Origin: Alteromonadaceae bacterium XY-R5
Lineage (GTDB): Bacteria; Pseudomonadota; Gammaproteobacteria; Enterobacterales; Alteromonadaceae
DNA: 64,000 nt
Direction: 5' to 3'
Assembly (NCBI GenBank): GCA_001660395.1
Contig: LXWE01000001.1
Coordinates: forward strand, 868,001 to 932,000
Shown: positions 9,360 to 17,882 of the stretch, in pieces
Layout of the letters: each line of letters begins with the position of its first letter
Position numbering within the stretch: position 1 is the stretch's first letter
Notes under the pieces: model-generated
Told to the model about the DNA's origin: nothing
What the model saw: only the letters and a program-made list of their open reading frames with translations
Databases searched by the model: none
Translations under genes and position numbers: made by a program

Positions 9360-10148
9360 CTATAACTGCTGAATAACCTGACCAAGCATCTGGTCTACCG
9401 ATGAAATCACTTTCGAGTTCATCTCATATAAACGCTGAGATTCAATCAGGTTTACCAACTCTTCGGTAACATTGACGTTAGAAGTCTCCAGAGAGCCCTG
9501 AATAATTGAACCAAAGCCTTGCAAGCCCGGTGTGCCCTGATTAGGCGCCCCGCTCACAGCAGTTTCCAGATACAGGTTTTGTCCAATAGGCTGCAGGCCA
9601 GAGGGGTTGATAAAATCGGTCGTAGTTAACTGCCCCACCACAGCGGGTTCAGCTTCACCATCCAGAGTGACGGAAACTTCACCTTCCTGAGAAACCGTAA
9701 TTTGTTGCGCATCCTCAGGAATCTCAATAGTTGGCTGTAACAGGAAGCCCGCGCCAGAGGTAACAATCTGGCCCTGATCGTTAAGGGTAAACTGACCATT
9801 TCGGGTGTAAGCTAATGTGCCGTCAGGCTGCAAAATCTCGAAAAAACCTTTGCCTGAAATCGCCATATCCAATGCATTATCAGTGGTCAGCAGGTTACCC
9901 TGTGTATGCGATTTTTGCGTCGCGACTACTTTACTACCAGCCCCTAACATCAGGCCATTCGGCATTTCGGTATCGGCAGAAGAACGACCACCAGGCTGGT
10001 TAATGTTCTGATACAGCAAATCTTCGAAAATCGCCCTACCCTTTTTGAAACCAACTGTACTGGCGTTTGCCAGGTTGTTAGAAATGGTGGCCACGTCGGT
10101 TTGTGCTGCATCTAAACCGGTTTTACTGATCCATAACGCTGGGTGCAT
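9360..10148 (-). CDS. flgG: Flagellar distal rod protein FlgG
   Basis: Distal rod subunit, 262 residues, close to the norm. The N-terminus MHPALWISKTGLDAAQTDVA plus NNLANASTVGFKKGRAIFEDLLYQ is the FlgG form of the rod/hook signature. The C-terminal SNVNVTEELVNLIESQRLYEMNSKVI matches the flagellar basal-body C-terminal domain. ATG at 10148 follows a ribosome site (GGAGG, in sense orientation). It is downstream of flgF (40-nt gap). Confidence 0.97.
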   Translation of the reverse strand: MHPALWISKTGLDAAQTDVATISNNLANASTVGFKKGRAIFEDLLYQNINQPGGRSSADTEMPNGLMLGAGSKVVATQKSHTQGNLLTTDNALDMAISGKGFFEILQPDGTLAYTRNGQFTLNDQGQIVTSGAGFLLQPTIEIPEDAQQITVSQEGEVSVTLDGEAEPAVVGQLTTTDFINPSGLQPIGQNLYLETAVSGAPNQGTPGLQGFGSIIQGSLETSNVNVTEELVNLIESQRLYEMNSKVISSVDQMLGQVIQQL

Positions 10149-10188
10149 TATTCACCTCCAGTCAAAGTAATTCGTCTAAGTGCCATCA

Positions 10189-10932
10189 TTAAATGATGCG
10201 CATTAATTCGTTGCCGCGGGTACTTAAGTCATCCACCTGCTTCATAAACTTCACTTGCATCTCGTAGTGACGCTGCAGGCTCATCAAATCCACCATTTCA
10301 CTGATCGGATTCACGTTACTGCCCTCAACCATCCCACTTGAAACCCTCACTGTCGGGTCTTCCTGTGCATCCTGACCATTTTTCAAACGGAACAGGCCAT
10401 CTAATCCACGCTCAAGATCACTTAGCTGAGGCTTCACCAGCTTCAGTTGCGCCACTGCTTCAGACACGTTTTCAGGCGCGCCCTGAGGGCGAATAGAAAT
10501 GGTACCGTCAGCGGCAATATTGACATTCGACACTGGGATAGGCAGGTAAACAGGGCCACCATCACCTATAATCGGACGGCCATCAGAATTCAGTAACTCT
10601 CCGTCTGGGCCCATCTGCAGACTGCCTGCGCGGGTATAGGCTTCATTGCCTTGATCATCCTGTACGGATAACCAACCATCCCCCTGCACAGCCACATCTA
10701 AATTACGACCGGTCTGGATCATGGCGCCGCCTTCGTAATTATTTGACGGTGATTCCGTCATAGAAAACACCCGGGTTGGATAGCCTTCGCCAAATGCAGG
10801 CATGGCACGGGCTTGCTCCAACTGAGCTCGAAACCCAGTGGTTTTGACATTCGCCAGATTATTGGCGTGCACACCTGTGGCTAACAGGTCCTGTTTGGCA
10901 CCGCTGGCGGCGATATAAAGCATTTTGTCCAT
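10189..10932 (-). CDS. flgF: Flagellar proximal rod protein FlgF
   Basis: Proximal rod subunit of 247 residues. The signature MLYIAASGAKQDLLATGVHANNLANVKTTGF is at the N-terminus, and EGSNVNPISEMVDLMSLQRHYEMQVKFM at the C-terminus. I place the start at the ATG 10932 (MDKMLY), 7 nt after AGGA, rather than the in-frame GTG at 10938. A sigma-54 promoter 40 nt upstream (10972-10988) makes this the first gene of the flgFGHIJKL operon, separate from flgBCDE. Confidence 0.95.
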   Translation of the reverse strand: MDKMLYIAASGAKQDLLATGVHANNLANVKTTGFRAQLEQARAMPAFGEGYPTRVFSMTESPSNNYEGGAMIQTGRNLDVAVQGDGWLSVQDDQGNEAYTRAGSLQMGPDGELLNSDGRPIIGDGGPVYLPIPVSNVNIAADGTISIRPQGAPENVSEAVAQLKLVKPQLSDLERGLDGLFRLKNGQDAQEDPTVRVSSGMVEGSNVNPISEMVDLMSLQRHYEMQVKFMKQVDDLSTRGNELMRII

Positions 10933-10971
10933 AACCACATCCTGACAATTCGCTGACGTTAGATAGGTTTT

Positions 10972-10988
10972 TGCAATTTAAATGCCAG
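10972..10988 (-). promoter_or_regulatory. Sigma-54 promoter of flgF operon
   Basis: Minus strand cTGGCAT-TTAAAT-TGCA. The GG and GC doublets have exact -24/-12 spacing (TGGCATTTAAATTGCA against TGGCACGNNNNTTGCW), with two mismatches in the -24 box. The inferred start is near 10960, about 28 nt before the flgF ATG. Direct transcription by RpoN with an FlrC/FleR-type activator is inferred from family knowledge. Confidence 0.75.
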
Positions 10989-11133
10989 AAATAAAATCAG
11001 TCTTATTGATAAGCTAATAGCTTTTAGAATCATAAACTTAGAGAAGAATTTAAGAATGGACTCTGCGCCAGAACAAAAATCACACAACAGCGTCAGAGAA
11101 ACGGCAATCAAAGAGGAAAACGCTTGCCGCTAA

Positions 11134-11170
11134 ACTAAACAAGGTGGCAAGGCTCAAGGCCCCACCACCT
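11134..11170 (-). terminator. Probable terminator after flgE
   Basis: Minus-strand hairpin AGGTGG (11170-11165)/CCACCT (11147-11142), with a smaller GGC/GCC pairing inside and a weak TGTTTAGTTT tail. It lies 24 nt past the flgE stop. The rest of 10989-11193 is AT-rich and has no ORF. Confidence 0.45.
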
Positions 11171-11193
11171 AAATTTTAGTTAACTTGCTTGGA

Positions 11194-12564
11194 TTAACCG
11201 ATGTTCAGAATGGTCTGGTTCAGCTGGTTATTCACTTCCAGGGCTTTTGAGTTGGCCTGGAAGTTTCGCTGCGCGATGATCATATCAATCAACTCTGAGG
11301 TCAGATTCACGTTAGACTGTTCAAGAGTAGAGGAGTTGATTTTACCAAACTCACCTGCTCCGGCTTCACCCGCCAGGGCTTCGCCTGAATCAACGCTTTC
11401 TTTCCAGGACGTATTCCCCACCTGAGTTAAGCCTTGTTCATTGGCGAATTTCACCAGTGCAATACGGATAATAGGTTCAGTGGTACCGTTTGAATAGGTG
11501 GCAGTCACCAAACCTGTATCGTCAATCTCAATACCGCTTAACTGACCTACAGCTAAACCATTTTGCTCAAGATTATTGACTTCAAATGCAGACGCATACT
11601 GAGTCGGCTCATCATCTGTATCCAGGTTAAAATCGATACTTAACTGCTGTGTACTATCTGAACCGTTAGATAGAATACCAACGCCGAGTTGCTCAGTGAT
11701 CAGCTTATCATCACTCATGGCTGCGCCATCTGATGCCAATACCGATGTAAAGTCACCAGTACTGTCAAATACCAGTCGTCCTGCCGCATAATGATTACCG
11801 GTATTTACACCAACTGAATCGATACCTGCCGTTGTAGGGTCCACGTCAGCGCCAGAACTATCAGCAATATCCACCATCTGACCATCAACTGCCGTCGCTA
11901 CCACCCACTCGTTGGTCGCACCGCTATCTTTGATGAAATAGAAGGTCTGAATGTGACTTTCACCCAACGAGTCGTATACAGTTACCGACGTCGCCGCGTT
12001 ATAGGTTGACGAATCTTCCGGATCAAAATCGTCTGGATCTAACGCGCTCTCACCCGCCGGCAGGTTCATACCGATATCCACTTCGCTGGTCGCCTGCGGC
12101 GAACCGGAAGAATCCGGGATACGCACTGGTTCTGCGGTACTCAAGGATACAGACGCTGAAGAACCGTCATCATTAACCGGGAAGCCCAGCAGGTTGTTAC
12201 CGGTCGAGTTCACCACATAGTTATCTTCATCCAGCTTAAATTCACCAGCACGAGTATAGGTGTAATCCTGTGAGGTAATATCCGATACTGTGGTAAAGAA
12301 GCCATTCCCCGTAATCGCCAGATCCAGGGCGTTATTGGTGTATTTCAGGCTACCCTGAGAAAACTGTTGGGCCACTTCAGCCGTTAACACACCATCACCG
12401 ACTTTGGTTTTACCGTTGGCAAGCAAAGAGCTGGCATAGACATCGGCAAACTCCGCACGAGACTCTTTAAAGCCTGTGGTATTCACGTTCGCAATGTTGT
12501 TCGCGGTAGTATCCAGATCTTTCTGGGCTGCTGACACGCCGCTTAATGCAATATTAAAAGACAT
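11194..12564 (-). CDS. flgE: Flagellar hook protein FlgE
   Basis: Hook subunit, 456 residues. The N-terminus MSFNIALSGVSAAQKDLDTTANNIANVNTTGFKESR carries the rod/hook signature. Middle hook domains (about 90-380) are acidic and rich in Ser/Thr/Asp. The C-terminal QSNVNLTSELIDMIIAQRNFQANSKALEVNNQLNQTILNIG is diagnostic. It is the last gene of flgBCDE, 17 nt after flgD, and is followed by a probable terminator, so hook levels can be set apart from the rod/ring genes. Confidence 0.97.
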   Translation of the reverse strand: MSFNIALSGVSAAQKDLDTTANNIANVNTTGFKESRAEFADVYASSLLANGKTKVGDGVLTAEVAQQFSQGSLKYTNNALDLAITGNGFFTTVSDITSQDYTYTRAGEFKLDEDNYVVNSTGNNLLGFPVNDDGSSASVSLSTAEPVRIPDSSGSPQATSEVDIGMNLPAGESALDPDDFDPEDSSTYNAATSVTVYDSLGESHIQTFYFIKDSGATNEWVVATAVDGQMVDIADSSGADVDPTTAGIDSVGVNTGNHYAAGRLVFDSTGDFTSVLASDGAAMSDDKLITEQLGVGILSNGSDSTQQLSIDFNLDTDDEPTQYASAFEVNNLEQNGLAVGQLSGIEIDDTGLVTATYSNGTTEPIIRIALVKFANEQGLTQVGNTSWKESVDSGEALAGEAGAGEFGKINSSTLEQSNVNLTSELIDMIIAQRNFQANSKALEVNNQLNQTILNIG

Positions 12565-12580
12565 AACTCACTCTCTCCTG

Positions 12581-13270
12581 TTAACCGCCGATGGATAAAG
12601 CATCAGACAATGAAATACTTTCATCACCGTCAAGATTCAGAACAATGCCCTGATTGCTGCTTGCCAGACTGACACTGTCGACATTTCGATAGATGCCTGT
12701 GGTCAGTGCGGTGTTGTCACCATTGACTTTACCCTGAGCCGAGACATGATAGGCACCGGCAGCCATTGGATTGCCGTTTGCATCTGTCCCGTCCCATTCA
12801 AATTCCACATTACCCGCAGCCTGAGTGCCTGCATCAATGGTTTTCACCACTTCGCCAGCACCATTGGTGATGGTAATTTTCATGTTTTGTACACTTTGAT
12901 CCGAAATCACCATGCCAGACATTCCGGCACCGTCACTCTTCATATGTCCTGTATCACCCAGTACCAAAACGCTTTGGCCAATCAGACTTGATGCCTGAAG
13001 CGCCTGGTTAGATGTCATGGACGCAGCAAAACTTTCAAAGTTTTCGTTAAGGTTAGTGATCCCCTGAGCCATAGAGAAACTGGTCATCTGGGCCACCATC
13101 TGATCGTTATCAACAGGCTTAGAAGGGTCCTGATTGGCCAGCTGCTCTGTCAACAGCGAGAAAAAGTCTTCCTGGGTTAATTCACTGGTTTCAGTGCCGG
13201 TTTTGACCGTTTTCTCGTCCGTCTTATACAGACTGGCAAGGGGGTTGGTATCGTTGCTTACCGTGGACAT
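12581..13270 (-). CDS. flgD: Flagellar hook cap / assembly protein FlgD
   Basis: Scaffold that caps the hook while FlgE polymerises; later discarded. The 229-residue protein contains the N-terminal motif LTQEDFFSLLTEQLANQDPSKPVDNDQMVAQMTSF (about 30-65), diagnostic for FlgD, and a C-terminal FlgD Ig-like/tudor region with VEFEWDGTDANGNPMAAGAYHV. It is located between flgC (27 nt) and flgE. Confidence 0.97.
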   Translation of the reverse strand: MSTVSNDTNPLASLYKTDEKTVKTGTETSELTQEDFFSLLTEQLANQDPSKPVDNDQMVAQMTSFSMAQGITNLNENFESFAASMTSNQALQASSLIGQSVLVLGDTGHMKSDGAGMSGMVISDQSVQNMKITITNGAGEVVKTIDAGTQAAGNVEFEWDGTDANGNPMAAGAYHVSAQGKVNGDNTALTTGIYRNVDSVSLASSNQGIVLNLDGDESISLSDALSIGG

Positions 13271-13297
13271 GTCGTATCCTCTTAACTAGCCCTGTGA

Positions 13298-13717
13298 CTA
13301 CTGACCAGATCCAAGCTGCAATACGCGACGGAAAATCCGCTTTGTGGTATCAGCAACCTGCACATTGGTTTCGTATGCTTTTGATGCAGACATCATGTCT
13401 GCCATTTCTTCAACAACATTGACGTTTGGCTTGTAGATATAGCCATCCGCATCTGCCATTGGATGATTCGGGTTGTACTCCACCGTCAGAGGTTTGTCGC
13501 TTTCAACAATGCCCAGTACTTTTACTCCCTGGCCCTGATTGTCATCCAGTGCACGCTGCAGCTCTGCTGCAAACACCGGCTTACGGGCGCGATAGGTTTG
13601 GTCATAGCTGCTACTTACCGTATTGGCGTTGGCGACGTTACTGGCGGTAGTATTCAGGCGGATGTTTTCGGCACTCATTCCGGTAGAGGCGATATCCATC
13701 ACATTAAACAGACTCAT
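13298..13717 (-). CDS. flgC: Flagellar proximal rod protein FlgC
   Basis: Proximal rod subunit, 139 residues, the usual size. It starts MSLFNVMDIASTGMSAENIRLNTTASNVANANT (rod signature) and ends EEMADMMSASKAYETNVQVADTTKRIFRRVLQLG. Its ATG overlaps the flgB stop (TAATG at 13719-13715), which implies translational coupling of two rod subunits. Confidence 0.97.
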   Translation of the reverse strand: MSLFNVMDIASTGMSAENIRLNTTASNVANANTVSSSYDQTYRARKPVFAAELQRALDDNQGQGVKVLGIVESDKPLTVEYNPNHPMADADGYIYKPNVNVVEEMADMMSASKAYETNVQVADTTKRIFRRVLQLGSGQ

Positions 13718-14118
13718 TAGCTTTGCCCTCCACTGATAGCCTTTTTCATGCCTTTAAATTTTCCACTGAGAAACTCGATGCCGGCCTGATAACGCATACC
13801 ATTTTCTAAAAAGGCATTACGCTCAGTCTGTACGTCAACCGTGTTGCCATCCCCCGTATCAGGTTGGTCGGGAATACGGAACTGCACTGCCGATGACGAT
13901 TGCATACCGCCGTCCAGGTGCTTTTCGTTGGTACGGGTAAGACGCTGGCCACGCCCCCCTTCAGCCTGACGCATCGCTTGTTTAAAATCGATATCACGCG
14001 CTTTGTAGCCGGGGGTATTTGCATTTGCCAGGTTACCGGCAAGGATTTCCATCCGCTCGGTGCGCACACTTGCGGCCCGTTGATGTAATCCAACCAACTT
14101 GTCCAGACTTATTGCCAT
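13717..14118 (-). CDS. flgB: Flagellar proximal rod protein FlgB
   Basis: Proximal rod subunit. I choose the ATG at 14118 (MAISLDKLVGLHQRA, 133 aa), which has AGGAG about 7 nt upstream. A longer in-frame start at 14154 would lie inside the sigma-54 promoter. NLANANTPGYKARDIDFKQAM (about 30-50) is the rod signature and GIEFLSGKFKGMKKAI forms the C-terminus. It is the first gene of flgBCDE. Confidence 0.95.
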   Translation of the reverse strand: MAISLDKLVGLHQRAASVRTERMEILAGNLANANTPGYKARDIDFKQAMRQAEGGRGQRLTRTNEKHLDGGMQSSSAVQFRIPDQPDTGDGNTVDVQTERNAFLENGMRYQAGIEFLSGKFKGMKKAISGGQS

Positions 14119-14149
14119 ACTTCGGTTCTCCTCTGTTACCAGAAGTATT

Positions 14150-14166
14150 AGCAAAGGGTGTGCCAG
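14150..14166 (-). promoter_or_regulatory. Sigma-54 promoter of flgBCDE
   Basis: Minus strand cTGGCACA-CCCT-TTGCT, matching TGGCACGNNNNTTGCW at all but one fixed position. The start would lie near 14138, about 20 nt before the flgB ATG. The -24 element is also the 3' arm of the palindrome at 14160-14188. Confidence 0.9.
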
Positions 14167-14188
14167 AAAAAGGAAAATATTCTGGCAC
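14160..14188 (-). terminator. Palindrome after cheR, overlapping flgB promoter
   Basis: Perfect 9-bp inverted repeat GTGCCAGAA/TTCTGGCAC with an 11-nt loop, 20 nt beyond the cheR stop. There is no downstream T-run in either direction (though the loop is T-rich in the cheR sense), so termination is uncertain. One arm carries the sigma-54 -24 box; an operator is the alternative reading. Confidence 0.4.
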
Positions 14189-14208
14189 AGGGGAAGAGTG
14201 CTGAATTA

Positions 14209-15042
14209 TCAGTCTTTTTTGAGGTAATACAGGCCCGGATTGCAACGAACCATAGAGAAGAGATCAGAGACACCTGAGATAGATTCTGAGGCGCCGAGGA
14301 ATAATATGCCGCCTGGCTGCAAACTGGCGGCAATTTGTTGCAGGATCTTCATTTTGACTTCAGCCGAGAAGTAAATCAGTACATTACGGCAAAAGACAAT
14401 ATCAAAGCGCCCTAGTGAGGCGTAAGAATCCAGCAGGTTAAACGGGCGAAACGACACCAGTTTTTTGACGTTGGGTTTGATTTCATACGTACCATCGACA
14501 TGCGCCTGAAAAAACTCATTTCGACGTTGCTCTGACAAACCTCTGGAAAGTGCCAACGAGTCATAACGTGCCGCCTCACAGCGACCCAGCATGTCAGCGG
14601 AAATATCCGTCCCTATAATTTGAACGCCACCACCAAATGTACCGGGCTTAGTCTTTTGGAACTCCAGCAACGACATGGCAATCGAATATGGCTCCTGCCC
14701 CGACGAACAGGCGGCACTCCAAATTCTTAATTGCTTGCGATTGGCGGCAAACTTGGCAAACAGTTCATTACGCAACAGGTCAAACGGATAAATATCCCGA
14801 AACCACAGGGTTTCGTTGGTCGTCATGGCATCCACAACCTGGGCACGTAATTGCCGGTCCATGCCATTGACAACCTTATTGATCAGGGTCGTAACAGAAT
14901 CAAAGCTGTGCTGGCGCGCTAACGGCGCCAAGCGGCTTTTGACCAGATACTGTTTATTCTCGCCTAATACAATACCGCACTGTCGTTCCAGAAAAGCACT
15001 AAACTGCTTGTAGTCGCCATTTTCAATTTCACGATTTACCAC
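14209..15042 (-). CDS. cheR: Chemotaxis protein methyltransferase CheR
   Basis: Methylates glutamates of chemoreceptors using S-adenosylmethionine. The 277-residue protein has the N-terminal all-alpha CheR domain (about 1-80) and a Rossmann SAM-binding domain with LRIWSAACSSGQEPYSIAMSL (about 105-125, containing the AdoMet-binding GxE-type loop), then FDIVFCRNVLIYF. It uses a GTG start at 15042 with AAGGAA about 9 nt upstream. It is 18 nt downstream of cheV and in front of flgB, the layout known from Vibrio and Shewanella polar flagella. Confidence 0.97.
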   Translation of the reverse strand: MVNREIENGDYKQFSAFLERQCGIVLGENKQYLVKSRLAPLARQHSFDSVTTLINKVVNGMDRQLRAQVVDAMTTNETLWFRDIYPFDLLRNELFAKFAANRKQLRIWSAACSSGQEPYSIAMSLLEFQKTKPGTFGGGVQIIGTDISADMLGRCEAARYDSLALSRGLSEQRRNEFFQAHVDGTYEIKPNVKKLVSFRPFNLLDSYASLGRFDIVFCRNVLIYFSAEVKMKILQQIAASLQPGGILFLGASESISGVSDLFSMVRCNPGLYYLKKD

Positions 15043-15060
15043 TCAGCAGATTCCTTAAGC

Positions 15061-15984
15061 CTAATCGTTGCCCAGCCATTTCTGAACCGCTGTTGCCAGC
15101 TCGTCAGGATGAAACTTAGCGATAAAATCATCCGCACCCACTTTTTGTACCATCGCCTGATTAAATACACCACTTAGCGAGGTATGCAGCACTACATGCA
15201 GACGCTGCAGTTCCGGCGTGTTTTTGATTTCAGCGGTTAAGGTATAGCCATCCATTTCTGGCATTTCAATGTCTGACACCAGCACGCCGACTCTATCGGT
15301 TACATCACCGGTTTCAGAAGCTATCTCTTTAAGACGACGCAACGCCTCAGCACCATTTTTGGCGACTTCAATCTCTAGTCCCAGCGTGCTAAGCGCTTTA
15401 ACCACCTGATTACGAGCAACAGCCGAATCATCTGCAACGAAAATAATTTTGTTTTCGTTACCTTCAACACTGAGTGAAGACGCAACTTCTTCACTTACGT
15501 CAGTATTCAGCGGCGAAATCTCATTCAGGATCTTTTCTACGTCCAGAATTTCGATCAACTCTTTATCAACTTCCGTAACCGCCGTCAGATAGCTGGCGCG
15601 GCCGCTACCCTGCGGAGGAGGCATGATCGAATCCCAATTAGTATTAATGATGCGCTCAACCGAACCGACCAAAAAGCCCTGCACCGAACGGTTATATTCA
15701 GCGATAATAATGAAGGCTGTTTTCAGATCCTGGATCGGTTTACCACCGGTTGCCATGCTTAAATCGATAACAGAAATGGTCTGGCCGCGAATGTGGGCCA
15801 CACCACGAACCAAAGAATTCAGCTTAGGAATTGAGGTTAACGGAGGACATTGTAAAACCTCTCGCACTTTAAACACATTAATACCGAATCGTTGACGGCT
15901 GTTGAGGCGAAACAGCAGCAGTTCCAAACGGTTTTGCCCCACTAACTGCGTGCGCTGATTAACAGAATCTAAGATCCCAGACAT
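15061..15984 (-). CDS. cheV: Chemotaxis coupling protein CheV (CheW-receiver fusion)
   Basis: Couples receptors to CheA and is tunable by phosphorylation. The 307-residue protein has a CheW-like domain (about 15-165, with INVFKVREVLQCPPLTSIP and VRGVAHIRGQTISVIDL) and a response-regulator receiver domain (about 180-305): acidic pair ADDS, phospho-acceptor Asp in VLVSDIEMPEMDG, and the switch Lys near AKFHPDEL. It is followed by cheR. Upstream, AGGCAATTACTATGCC (16027-16012) has sigma-54-like GG/GC spacing, but it is itself palindromic and I do not list it as a promoter. Confidence 0.97.
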   Translation of the reverse strand: MSGILDSVNQRTQLVGQNRLELLLFRLNSRQRFGINVFKVREVLQCPPLTSIPKLNSLVRGVAHIRGQTISVIDLSMATGGKPIQDLKTAFIIIAEYNRSVQGFLVGSVERIINTNWDSIMPPPQGSGRASYLTAVTEVDKELIEILDVEKILNEISPLNTDVSEEVASSLSVEGNENKIIFVADDSAVARNQVVKALSTLGLEIEVAKNGAEALRRLKEIASETGDVTDRVGVLVSDIEMPEMDGYTLTAEIKNTPELQRLHVVLHTSLSGVFNQAMVQKVGADDFIAKFHPDELATAVQKWLGND

Positions 15985-16162
15985 ATAACCCCCGTGTGTA
16001 AAACCAAATCAGGCATAGTAATTGCCTCAACCAGCATAGAGCGGTGAAACGTAATGTGATTTGTCGGTTTCGCGTCTGATTTTTGACGCTGCTGAATAAC
16101 TCCTATGCCCACTAAGCATAGTCAAATTGCTACAAAGTGAACATGAAAAAGTGGCTAGTACC

Positions 16163-16852
16163 ATGAGAATACTACATTTTTTAGCTTTGCTGTCATTAAC
16201 TTGCAGCACAGCTTCGATTGCAGGGCAGACTATATCTGCTCGGGATTCAGCGGTAAAGGCCGCCGAAAACTATATTTATCAAAAGCTTGGTAATGGTTCT
16301 CAATACCGGGTTGAGGTTGAGGTTAACGCGATTGACGACCGTGTAGATGTGCCTGTTTGCCCGCAAACCCTTGACGCCAGTGCCAGTGAAGAAGCCCTGT
16401 TACAAAACCTGGTAACGGTGAAAATAAGTTGCGACAGCATTGGTTGGTATTATTACCTGACTGCGCAGGTGCGTGAGATGGAAAAAGTCGTCGTGATCTC
16501 TGAGACACTGAGTCCAGGCACCCTGCTCGGCCCGGACAATTTGCAGGTCACTCGGGTCGACAAGCGCACCTTACATTCCTCAACATATCAAAGTCTGGAT
16601 GAAGTCGATGGGGCCCGCGCCAAACGCCGCCTGCGTCCAGGTCAGCCTTTGACTCCAAGCAACATATGTTTCGTATGTAAGGGTGACTCTGTGGTGATCA
16701 TCGCTAATACCTTCGGGTTGGAAGTTAAAGCCTCTGGCGTAGCACTGGAAGACGGCAATATTGGCGAAACTATCAAGGTACGTAACAGCAACTCAAACAA
16801 GATGATCGAGGCGCAAATTGCCAGCATGAATGAAGTGCAGGTAAACATCTAA
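16163..16852 (+). CDS. flgA: Flagella basal body P-ring formation protein FlgA
   Basis: Periplasmic chaperone for P-ring (FlgI) assembly. I choose the ATG 16163, which gives a Sec signal MRILHFLALLSLTCSTASIA and 229 residues; the longer in-frame start at 16127 would bury the signal. The C-terminal SAF-like domain contains TLSPGTLLGPDNLQVTRVD and RRLRPGQPLTPSNICF, and the tail GETIKVRNSNSNKMIEAQI is diagnostic. It is divergent from cheV and upstream of flgM. Confidence 0.94.
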   Translation: MRILHFLALLSLTCSTASIAGQTISARDSAVKAAENYIYQKLGNGSQYRVEVEVNAIDDRVDVPVCPQTLDASASEEALLQNLVTVKISCDSIGWYYYLTAQVREMEKVVVISETLSPGTLLGPDNLQVTRVDKRTLHSSTYQSLDEVDGARAKRRLRPGQPLTPSNICFVCKGDSVVIIANTFGLEVKASGVALEDGNIGETIKVRNSNSNKMIEAQIASMNEVQVNI

Positions 16853-16951
16853 ACATTGTATGGACGTTGCCGATAAAGAGGTACGCAGGACAGGAATGTC
16901 ATGGCAAATTGTTAACTGACCAACAAATGTGATTTCGGCATAAAATTTTGT

Positions 16952-16978
16952 TAAAGTTTTAATGGATAAGGCCGATAA
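16952..16978 (+). promoter_or_regulatory. Consensus sigma-28 promoter of flgMN
   Basis: TAAA (16952-16955), 15 nt, GCCGATAA (16971-16978): an exact FliA consensus. It lets FliA raise its own anti-sigma factor FlgM and the FlgN chaperone late in assembly. The flgM ATG lies 36 nt downstream. Confidence 0.93.
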
Positions 16979-17013
16979 TGATAATGAGGTCTAACAGGTA
17001 ATGAGAGTGTACC

Positions 17014-17367
17014 ATGTCTATTAACAGCATTAATGGTAACGGGCAAAATCCGCAGTTAGAGAGCCAGAAGATAGCTCAACAGCAAGCCCAGAACCAAACA
17101 GCATCAGAAGCAGGCAGGCAGCAAGCCACTGCCACCAGTGTTCCTGCCCGTGCTGATTCCGTTTCCTTGACGCAATCTGCGCAGCAATTAAATCAGGTGC
17201 AGAAAAAAGGCTCGGATGCCCCAGTGAATCAGGAAAAAGTTGAGAAACTGAAAAAAGCCATTGCGAATGGCGAATACAAAGTAAATGCCGATGTTTTGGC
17301 TGATAAAATCGCTAAGCAGGAGTTCGATCTGTTTGGCTCAAGCAAAAACGGTACAACAAATAGTTAA
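17014..17367 (+). CDS. flgM: Anti-sigma-28 factor FlgM
   Basis: Binds FliA until exported through the completed hook. It is 117 residues, slightly longer than the enterobacterial 97. The N-terminus is Gln/Asn/Ser-rich and probably disordered. The C-terminal sigma-binding helices contain SVSLTQSAQQLNQVQ and VEKLKKAIANGEYKVNADVLADKI (about 77-100). The stop codon shares its last base with the flgN ATG. Confidence 0.96.
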   Translation: MSINSINGNGQNPQLESQKIAQQQAQNQTASEAGRQQATATSVPARADSVSLTQSAQQLNQVQKKGSDAPVNQEKVEKLKKAIANGEYKVNADVLADKIAKQEFDLFGSSKNGTTNS

Positions 17368-17798
17368 TGCGTAACTCACTGCAGCAGGCACTTGAACAGC
17401 AACACACTCATTTATCCAGATTAACTGAAATTCTGGATAGCGAGTTACGCTTGATAAGTGGTCGGGACCCGGAAGCCCTGATGGCCCTGTTGAAAGAAAA
17501 AGAGTTATTAATTGATGCTATCGTCAGCCAGGACAGCGAAGTAGCAGGCTTGTATCAACAAGCCAAAGACAACAATCTGTTAGACGACTCCATTGCCGTC
17601 GCCATCGACAAAGCCAAACGGCTGATGGCGACCTGTCAGTTTCAAACCAGCATCAACGAAAAAGCTTTGGAACAAAGCCGCCTCAAGGTGGACCATTTGC
17701 GTAATCTGATTCTGGCGTCAAAATCGAAAGAATCGATGCTTTATAACAAGAAAGGCAAAACCATTGCCGGCGCATCCGGTAAAGGCATCAGCGCCTAA
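17367..17798 (+). CDS. flgN: Flagellar export chaperone FlgN
   Basis: Chaperone that binds FlgK and FlgL and delivers them to the export gate. The 143-residue, mostly helical protein has LTEILDSELRLISGRDPEALMALLKEKELLIDAI (about 20-52), the FlgN family pattern. It is translationally coupled to flgM (TAATG overlap) and is convergent with flgP; the 84-nt gap holds only a weak hairpin (GGCAA/TTGCC). Confidence 0.94.
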   Translation: MRNSLQQALEQQHTHLSRLTEILDSELRLISGRDPEALMALLKEKELLIDAIVSQDSEVAGLYQQAKDNNLLDDSIAVAIDKAKRLMATCQFQTSINEKALEQSRLKVDHLRNLILASKSKESMLYNKKGKTIAGASGKGISA

Positions 17799-17882
17799 GC
17801 TTACCTTCTTCAAAACATCCTGATATTGGTAGAAGCGGCAAGTCATTGCCACACGGGCAAATGCCACGCGCCCCACAACAAC

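Noticed and set aside
16012-16027. Sigma-54-like site upstream of cheV
   Set aside because: GG/GC spacing fits, but both boxes are degenerate and the segment is itself palindromic (GGCA...TGCC), so chance is a fair explanation.
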